Below are positions 62,275-64,000 of a stretch of 64,000 bases of DNA, in pieces; within the stretch, counting starts at the first letter, position 1; the number at the start of each line of letters is the position of its first letter. The notes beneath the pieces are model-generated. The model made no database searches. It saw nothing but the letters and a program-made list of their open reading frames with translations, and was not told the DNA's origin. The translations under genes and the position numbers were made by a program. The stretch comes from Nitrospirales bacterium LBB_01. Lineage in GTDB: Bacteria; Nitrospirota; Thermodesulfovibrionia; Thermodesulfovibrionales; Magnetobacteriaceae. The DNA is taken from NCBI GenBank assembly GCA_004376055.2, contig CP049016.1:1364001-1428000 (forward strand). The letters run 5' to 3'.

Positions 62275-64000
62275 TCAGGCAGTAACAGGGTCAACATCAA
62301 TATCGACAGTAATGTTTTTGTTAAGTATGATTTTGCTGAGTATTCTGCTTACGGAGCCGCTGTCTTTAGCCTTTATCAGAGCCTCAACGCTGTGTTTATA
62401 ACCCTCTTTGACAACAGCCTTATCAATTGGGCCAAGCACCTCCGCCTCATCAGAGAGAAACAGGGCGGCTGGAGGCGCCACGCCGTTAAAGTGAATGTCA
62501 ATCTTAGCCAGCCTGCCATAGGGGGGATAATGAAGCTGTTTTCTTTTATTTATTTCAGATTTAATAAAACCATCATAGTCGCTGTGTCTCAGAAATCGGT
62601 AAATATCCTTATCAGCTATAGAGGTTTGAATGATTAAGCGCCCTGCGGTTGGAATCATTTCCGATAGAGCGGAAACATCTTGATACAGGCGCTCTGAGGC
62701 CATGTAGTCGGGAAAACTGAAATACACGTCAGGGTTTGCAACTACTATGAGGTCAAAGTGGCCTCTGAAAAAAAGCCGTTTAAGTATTATTCTTGTGCCT
62801 ACAACTATCGTGGCTTTTGTTGCGGCAGCTAAGAGTTTTTCAAGTTCTTTGGGAGTTTTTGCACAATCGGAGTCCACCCTCAGCGGCTGCGCCTCTGTGT
62901 TTTTAAGGAGAAACTCTTCTATTTTCTGAGTGCCGGCACCGGCTTGTCTTAAATCAACACCCTTACATCGCGGACAAATTTCTTTGATTTTGCCCTCATG
63001 CTTACACCTGTGACAGAGCATGGTTTTTTTGTTATGCAAACCCAGCGGGGACTTGCATTTTGGACACTCATCTATGAGACCGCATTCGGCGCAAACAACG
63101 ATGGAGTGTCCACGCCTGTTTATAAAAATCAGGATTTTGTGCTGTTTTTTTAGAGCAGTTTTTATTGTAGATATGACTCTGTCTGAAAGTGTCTGACGTG
63201 TTTGCACCACAGACACTGCTTGTGGGTGTGCATAGCTTTTAATCTCAAGGTATTTGTATTTTCCTGTAGAGGCATTATAATAAGACGTTGCTGACGGGGT
63301 CTTAGACATAAGAATAACCGGGATGTTTTCCATATACGCTCGCATGATTGCAGCATCTCTTGCATTATAACGGGGACTTGAAAGCTGCTTGTAGTGTGGA
63401 CTTTGTTCTTCAAGCACAATAATCAGAGACGGTTTTTTTATCGGACAGAGCACGGCCGGCATTGTGCCGATAACTTTTGAGGCAGTACCGTCAATGAGCT
63501 CATGATATGTATCACGTTTTTGTGCAGAGGTTAGCCCGCTGTTAATGGTGACATTGCCTGTGGCTCCGGTATCGCTTACCATGTTGGCAAGTATTTCAGA
63601 ATCAGCCTTTCCCGGGCATAAGACAATGGCAGAGGAGACCTCACTTAATAGCCTTACGGCATATGAAAGTTCATATAAAAAATCCGGCATTTTTATTAAT
63701 ACACAGGTATAGCTGTTTTGTTTAACCACCTTAAGCGCTTCAGATAACTCAGTGTCACGTATAGTTAGCGCTCTGTAGAGGTGTTTCGTTGGTTTGCTTT
63801 TGCGCTTCTTTGTCGATTTATGGAATAACTCATCCGGCAGCACGGAGGCAAGGACAAGTCCTGCATTTGAAAAATAATAACTACTGACCCATTCTATAAG
63901 TTTTAAGTGAGAGGGGGTAAGTATTGGGCTTTCGCCTTCAAGGCTGATTATAGATTTAAGGGTTTTTCCTACACTTTCGCTTTTATAGGTAGAATCGCCG
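62275..64000 (-). CDS. priA: Primosomal protein N' PriA with degenerate helicase motifs (5' end outside window)
   Basis: The frame stays open to the right window edge (575 codons seen). The upstream part (LKLIEWVSSYYFSNAGLVLASVLP) is the PriA DNA-binding-domain end, so the ORF does not begin at GTG 63843. PriA features: SPRYNARDAAIMRA, SKTPSATSYYNA, the eight zinc Cys (CAECGLIDECPKC ... CHRC ... CPRC), LHYPPYGRLAKI and a C-terminal domain. No GxGKT Walker A is visible, the DEEH box reads LEEQ, and the arginine-finger motif VI (VAGRAGR in typical PriA) reads IPTAGRL. It likely recognises DNA forks without being an active helicase, as in actinobacterial PriA. Replication restart role is inferred. 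Confidence 0.85.
   Translation of the reverse strand, partial: GDSTYKSESVGKTLKSIISLEGESPILTPSHLKLIEWVSSYYFSNAGLVLASVLPDELFHKSTKKRKSKPTKHLYRALTIRDTELSEALKVVKQNSYTCVLIKMPDFLYELSYAVRLLSEVSSAIVLCPGKADSEILANMVSDTGATGNVTINSGLTSAQKRDTYHELIDGTASKVIGTMPAVLCPIKKPSLIIVLEEQSPHYKQLSSPRYNARDAAIMRAYMENIPVILMSKTPSATSYYNASTGKYKYLEIKSYAHPQAVSVVQTRQTLSDRVISTIKTALKKQHKILIFINRRGHSIVVCAECGLIDECPKCKSPLGLHNKKTMLCHRCKHEGKIKEICPRCKGVDLRQAGAGTQKIEEFLLKNTEAQPLRVDSDCAKTPKELEKLLAAATKATIVVGTRIILKRLFFRGHFDLIVVANPDVYFSFPDYMASERLYQDVSALSEMIPTAGRLIIQTSIADKDIYRFLRHSDYDGFIKSEINKRKQLHYPPYGRLAKIDIHFNGVAPPAALFLSDEAEVLGPIDKAVVKEGYKHSVEALIKAKDSGSVSRILSKIILNKNITVDIDVDPVTA

Noticed and set aside
1-64000. tRNA, rRNA or magnetosome (mam/mad) genes
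   Set aside because: None recognised by eye on either strand, so the Nitrospirota-like placement rests on other genes only.

Overview
The window reads as a chromosomal segment of an anaerobic or microaerophilic, diderm (Gram-negative) bacterium with moderate GC content. It has an LptE lipoprotein, a secretin, a three-part RND efflux system, several lipoproteins and a complete CODH/ACS (Wood-Ljungdahl carbonyl branch) operon. Redox and gas sensors are prominent (haem-c histidine kinase, hemerythrin fusion), and short dispersed palindromic elements are scattered through intergenic gaps. This combination resembles Nitrospirota (Thermodesulfovibrionia / Magnetobacterium-like lineages). That placement is inference from gene content only; no rRNA, tRNA or magnetosome gene is present to test it.

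Layout. 1-885 (-): membrane-anchored nucleotide-sugar dehydratase, cut by the window edge. 1299-4207 (+): HAMP/GAF histidine kinase and its HD-GYP response regulator. 4455-17089 (+): acsE-acsD-acsC-acsB-cooS followed by a NuoE/NuoF-like pair, a small NuoF-tail/ferredoxin protein and a NuoG-like protein. This is a CO2-fixing (or acetyl-CoA-oxidising) module joined to a soluble NADH dehydrogenase-type electron module. 17924-20740 (+): WD40-caspase fusion. 20979-27013 (-): copper/silver-type CusCBA exporter with a FixH/YtkA-like secreted protein. 27921-30599 (+): acyl-CoA ligase-ACP-acyltransferase fusion. 31484-35426 (+): leuS-lptE-holA. 35435-38987 (-): a pilin, a polytopic membrane protein and mnmE. 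39218-40134 (+): Ala/Pro-rich lipoprotein and a CheX-like protein. 40157-42324 (-): three lipoproteins, two of them FlgO-like. 42505-55499 (+): a long type IV pilus/type II secretion-like operon whose first gene is a Ser/Thr kinase fused to an FGE-sulfatase-like domain. 55532-64000 (-): MBL-cNMP-hemerythrin fusion, OmpR-type regulator, PfkB sugar kinase, haem-c PAS histidine kinase and a PriA with degenerate ATPase motifs, cut by the right edge.

At least six copies or fragments of one approx. 190-bp palindromic element lie between genes, three of them inside the pilus operon. One complete copy (58192-58379) has terminal inverted repeats and a probable 10-bp target duplication. A different palindromic element lies at 30608-30727, and two other repeat families (an 'atctgcg' family and GC-rich hairpins) fill further gaps.

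The features most worth attention are the kinase/FGE-led secretion operon, the CODH/ACS plus NuoEFG module with its extra NuoF-tail ferredoxin, the MBL-cNMP-hemerythrin fusion, the WD40-caspase with an apparent N-terminal frameshift, and the ATPase-degenerate PriA.
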